7,859 nucleotides of DNA from DATEHQ01 sp035279525 (GTDB taxonomy: Bacteria; Chloroflexota; Dormibacteria; Dormibacterales; Dormibacteraceae): contig DATEHQ010000178.1 of NCBI GenBank assembly GCA_035279525.1, positions 1-7,859 on the forward strand. Direction: 5' to 3'. This document shows, one piece after another, positions 5,795-7,859 of the stretch. The notes beneath the pieces are model-generated. The model saw nothing but the letters and a program-made list of their open reading frames with translations, did no database searches and was not told where the DNA came from. Each line of letters begins with the position of its first letter. Position 1 is the first letter of the stretch. Both the position numbers and the translations under genes were made by a program.

Positions 5795-6787
5795 TCACCA
5801 GCTTAGTGAGGGCTCCACAGTGGCGGGCTGACCGGCGCCGTAGAAGCCGGCGGCGGCGATCATGGCCGCGTTGTCGGTGCACAGCTCGAGTGGCGGCATG
5901 GTCAGCCGGGCACGGCCCGCGACCACTTCGGCCGCTCGCTTCCGCAGCAGCGTGTTCGCCGCCACGCCCCCACACACCACCACCTCGCCCACGTCCTGAG
6001 CCTCGAGAGCGGCGTCCAGCTTTTCGAGCAGCGATTCGACGACCGAATGCTCGAAGGCGGCGGCGAGGTCGGCTCTCGCCTGCTGGTCCGGGTCAAGCAT
6101 CTCGCGAAGGCGGTAGAGCAGCGCGGTCTTCAGGCCGCTGAAGCTGTACTCCAGCCCGGGCAGCGACGGCCTCGGCAGGGGCCGGCGCGAACGATCGCCC
6201 TGCCGGGCGAGCCTGTCAAGGGCAGGTCCCCCGGGATAGCCCAGGCCCAGCATCCGGGCCGCCTTGTCGAAGGCCTCGCCGGCTGCGTCGTCGCGTGTGC
6301 GGCCGATCACCTCGAAGGTGCCGTGGGCGGGCATGCGCACCAGGTCCGAGTGCGCGCCGCTGACCACGAGGCCGAGGAGCGGCGGCTCCAGGTCCGGACG
6401 GGTCAGCATCGCGGCGTAGACGTGTCCCCACAGGTGGTTGACACCGGTCAGCGGCGTCGCCCAGGCCGCCGCCAGGCCCTCGCCCACGCCGGTGCCGACG
6501 AGCAGGCATCCGGCTAGACCGGGACCGCGTGTCACGGCGATCAGGTCGACGTCTGCCGGTCGCGACAGGGCGCGGTCGAGGGCGAGGCCGACCAGGCGCG
6601 GCAGGCGCTCGAGATGGTCGCGCGCGGCCAGCTCCGGCACGACGCCGCCGAACTCCCGGTGCAGGTCGACCTGGGAGTGGATCACGTTCGACAGCACCCT
6701 GCGTCCGCCTTCCACGACCGCGACGGAGGTCTCGTCGCAGGAGGTCTCGATGCCGAGAACGAGCGCTGGTTTACCCACTGGACCCAA
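5795..6787 (-). CDS. tsaD: tRNA N6-adenosine threonylcarbamoyltransferase TsaD (Kae1/Qri7 family)
   Basis: A 330-residue protein of normal family length. TsaD transfers the threonylcarbamoyl group from threonylcarbamoyl-AMP to A37 of ANN-decoding tRNAs, acting with TsaB and TsaE. Landmarks include LGIETSCDETSVAVVE (11-26), QVDLHREFGGVVPELAARDH (39-58) and the metal-binding HLWGH (His118, His122). DDAAGEAFDKAARMLGLGYPGG (166-187), YSFSGLKTAL (214-223), GGVAANTLLR (273-282) and CTDNAAMIA with metal ligand Asp305 follow. The usual SGGHT motif reads SGAHS (143-147). The start is taken as TTG at 6787 because GGGGAGG lies 6 nt upstream; GTG at 6778 is the alternative. It lies 33 nt after rimI and 4 nt before the DUF2007 gene. 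Confidence 0.96.
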   Translation of the reverse strand: MGPVGKPALVLGIETSCDETSVAVVEGGRRVLSNVIHSQVDLHREFGGVVPELAARDHLERLPRLVGLALDRALSRPADVDLIAVTRGPGLAGCLLVGTGVGEGLAAAWATPLTGVNHLWGHVYAAMLTRPDLEPPLLGLVVSGAHSDLVRMPAHGTFEVIGRTRDDAAGEAFDKAARMLGLGYPGGPALDRLARQGDRSRRPLPRPSLPGLEYSFSGLKTALLYRLREMLDPDQQARADLAAAFEHSVVESLLEKLDAALEAQDVGEVVVCGGVAANTLLRKRAAEVVAGRARLTMPPLELCTDNAAMIAAAGFYGAGQPATVEPSLSW

Positions 6788-6811
6788 CCCGGCCCTCCCC
6801 GCACGCGCGGC

Positions 6812-6830
6812 GGGAGAGGATTACTCTCCC
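6812..6830 (-). other. Small hairpin enclosing the rimI stop codon
   Basis: GGGAGAG (6812-6818) and CTCTCCC (6824-6830) form a perfect 7-bp stem. The 5-base loop contains the TAA stop of rimI. A second short GC hairpin (CCCGC/GCGGG, 6798-6814) follows toward the tsaD ribosome-binding site. Neither has a T tract, so termination is unlikely. The pair could influence tsaD translation. Confidence 0.4.
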
Positions 6831-7426
6831 TTCGTCAGCAGGTCACGGCGGAGGCCGCGCACCTCGGCCTCGATCCGCTCCAGGTTCGTCTCGTAGGCCT
6901 TGCGAAAACGCGGCGAGTGGATCGAGTCCGACCACATCACGATCGCGTCCTCACCGTTGTCGGTGTAGTAACCCTTGCGACGGCCGATGACCTTGAAGCC
7001 GAAGCCTTCGTACATCTTCATCGCGTTGTCGTTCGTGGTCCGCACCTCCAGGGTGACCCACTTCGCGCCCATGTCGTAGGCCGCCTGCACCAGGCCGGCG
7101 AAGAGGATCCGCCCGTAGCCGCGGTGCTGCAGGTCGTGCCGCACGCCGATGGTGGTGACGTGCGCCTCGTCGTACATGCGCCACATCCCGCCGTATCCGA
7201 CGATCGTGGGGTCGAATTCTGTCGAGTGGTATCCAGCGGGCCGGTCCACCAGGCCGTCCTGGCGCAGCACGACGTAGTGCGCGCTCGCCCGGGAGGCGAG
7301 CTCGCGGTAGTAGGCGTTCCGAGGCCATGGCGTGGCGAAGATGTCGCGCTCGATCTCTTGCACCGTGTTGACGTCGGCCTCGCGCATCAGCTCGAGGGCC
7401 AGCTGCTGCCTGATCTGCACCATCAT
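6821..7426 (-). CDS. rimI: Ribosomal-protein-S18-alanine N-acetyltransferase-like GNAT protein (RimI family)
   Basis: A 201-residue GNAT acetyltransferase. RimI proteins acetylate protein N-termini, classically S18, using acetyl-CoA. Visible elements are READVNTVQEIERDIFATPWPRNAYYREL (15-43), GYGGMWRMYDEAHVTTIGV (77-95) and the acetyl-CoA loop QHRGYGRILF (100-109). WVTLEVRTTNDNAMKMYEGFGFKVIGRRKGYY (123-154) is typical of RimI. It is about 50 residues longer than the common ~150-residue form. The extra length includes an insert (STEFDPTIVGYGG region) and a charged helical C-terminus (about 165-201) likely to form a coil. ATG at 7426 overlaps the tsaB stop as ATGA, and there is no separate Shine-Dalgarno, so translation is coupled. 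The position between tsaB and tsaD supports the RimI assignment. The substrate in this lineage is unproven. Confidence 0.9.
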   Translation of the reverse strand: MMVQIRQQLALELMREADVNTVQEIERDIFATPWPRNAYYRELASRASAHYVVLRQDGLVDRPAGYHSTEFDPTIVGYGGMWRMYDEAHVTTIGVRHDLQHRGYGRILFAGLVQAAYDMGAKWVTLEVRTTNDNAMKMYEGFGFKVIGRRKGYYTDNGEDAIVMWSDSIHSPRFRKAYETNLERIEAEVRGLRRDLLTKGE

Positions 7427-7859
7427 CTGCTTGAAGCAGCAAAAGACTGCATGTATTCGAGTTTGACACTTTCGTAGGGGATGTCGCGGGCGGATTTCAT
7501 CAGCCTCGCCGCCGCCGCGCCGAACGTCCGGAGGTCGTCGTCGCCGGCCATCCGAACGCCCGCAGCCTCCAGCGCGGCGCGTGTTTCGGCCCGCAGCCAG
7601 CCGGCGGCTAAGTGATCGCGCGGAAGCTCGGACGCCTCGCCGAGGCGAATCTCGCCGCCCGGGGGCAGGAAGTACACGCGGCCTCGCCCGGCCTCGGAAA
7701 CCGCCATCACCGGGTTGTCGCTCCGTGCCACCTGGATGGCCAGGGTCGGCAAGGGGGCCAGCGGGACCCTCAGGCCCAGGGCCAGCCCGACCGCGAACGA
7801 TGCTCCCACCCTTAGCCCCGTGAAAGAGCCGGGTCCCGTCGCCACGCCGACGCGGGCGA
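7423..7859 (-). CDS. tsaB: tRNA threonylcarbamoyladenosine biosynthesis protein TsaB, C-terminal part (5' end outside window)
   Basis: The frame enters from the right edge (A-R-V-G-V-A-T-G) and stops with TGA at 7425-7423, giving 145 visible residues. The signature GPGSFTGLRVGASFAVGLALG is the conserved TsaB/YeaZ segment. It is followed by PLAPLPTLAIQV and the strand AVSEAGRGRVYF, where the family usually has D-A-R-x-x-E-V-Y. Here the core reads EAGRGRVYF. TsaB is a catalytically inactive ASKHA paralogue of TsaD that scaffolds the t6A complex. An internal GTG at 7845 codes for valine within the conserved block and is not the start. The N-terminal third (about 80 residues by family size) is missing, and tsaE may lie further upstream. 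The C-terminal YESVKLEYMQSF resembles the P-x-Y motif ending common in TsaB. Confidence 0.93.
   Translation of the reverse strand, partial: ARVGVATGPGSFTGLRVGASFAVGLALGLRVPLAPLPTLAIQVARSDNPVMAVSEAGRGRVYFLPPGGEIRLGEASELPRDHLAAGWLRAETRAALEAAGVRMAGDDDLRTFGAAAARLMKSARDIPYESVKLEYMQSFAASSR

Noticed and set aside
5314..6141. Plus-strand open frame of 275 codons over the methyltransferase, DUF2007 gene and tsaD
   Set aside because: Arg/Pro/Ala-rich low-complexity translation antisense to three convincing genes; no motif.
6614..7477. Plus-strand open frame of 287 codons antisense to rimI and tsaD
   Set aside because: His/Val/Leu-rich complement of known genes with no recognisable domain.

Overview
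This is a GC-rich bacterial chromosomal window of mostly core genes, with one accessory-looking gene set between repeats. Stop codons read as standard bacterial code. The mix suggests a deep-branching terrestrial lineage of the Chloroflexota/Dormibacterota or actinobacterial kind. It includes a CpaE-like ATPase, a HesB protein with a CSCGHSF end, a CIRCE-controlled groESL operon, a long RimI carrying a GYGGMW...DEAH segment, and an AbiEi/DUF559 protein. This placement is inferred from protein style only, since no rRNA or marker comparison is possible here.

Layout. On the plus strand, positions 2-1691 hold the 3' part of a CpaE/MinD-like ATPase, a 59-residue single-span membrane protein that is easily missed (590-769), an A-type Fe-S carrier (819-1199), and a small multi-span membrane protein (1242-1691). 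Everything from 1764 to the end is on the minus strand. Nearest the junction is an orphan AbiEi-like/DUF559 nuclease-fold gene (1764-2627). It is bracketed by two directly repeated modules of about 68 bp, each made of two palindromes. Next come groL and groS with a strong terminator (2812-2849), a consensus-like -10 box and two overlapping CIRCE operators (4864-4914). The last block, read from the right edge, is tsaB-rimI-tsaD-DUF2007-methyltransferase, joined by very short gaps or overlaps.

How the genes work together. TsaB and TsaD belong to the complex that makes the t6A37 tRNA modification. RimI is the acetyltransferase often encoded between them. The DUF2007 gene and the methyltransferase are probably carried in the same transcript. 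GroES/GroEL form the chaperonin, and the two CIRCE sites imply HrcA repression. The Fe-S carrier and the membrane protein after it may be expressed from leaderless-type starts.

The most unusual part is the DUF559 locus. The two flanking modules have the same internal order, and their second palindromes match at 24 of 25 positions 994 bp apart. One of them encodes the C-terminal residues of the DUF559 protein. This may be a mobile gene-plus-repeat unit, or paired operators for the AbiEi-like winged-helix domain. Other points of note are the overlapping CIRCE pair, the extra CxC motif in the Fe-S carrier, and an unresolved methyltransferase start.
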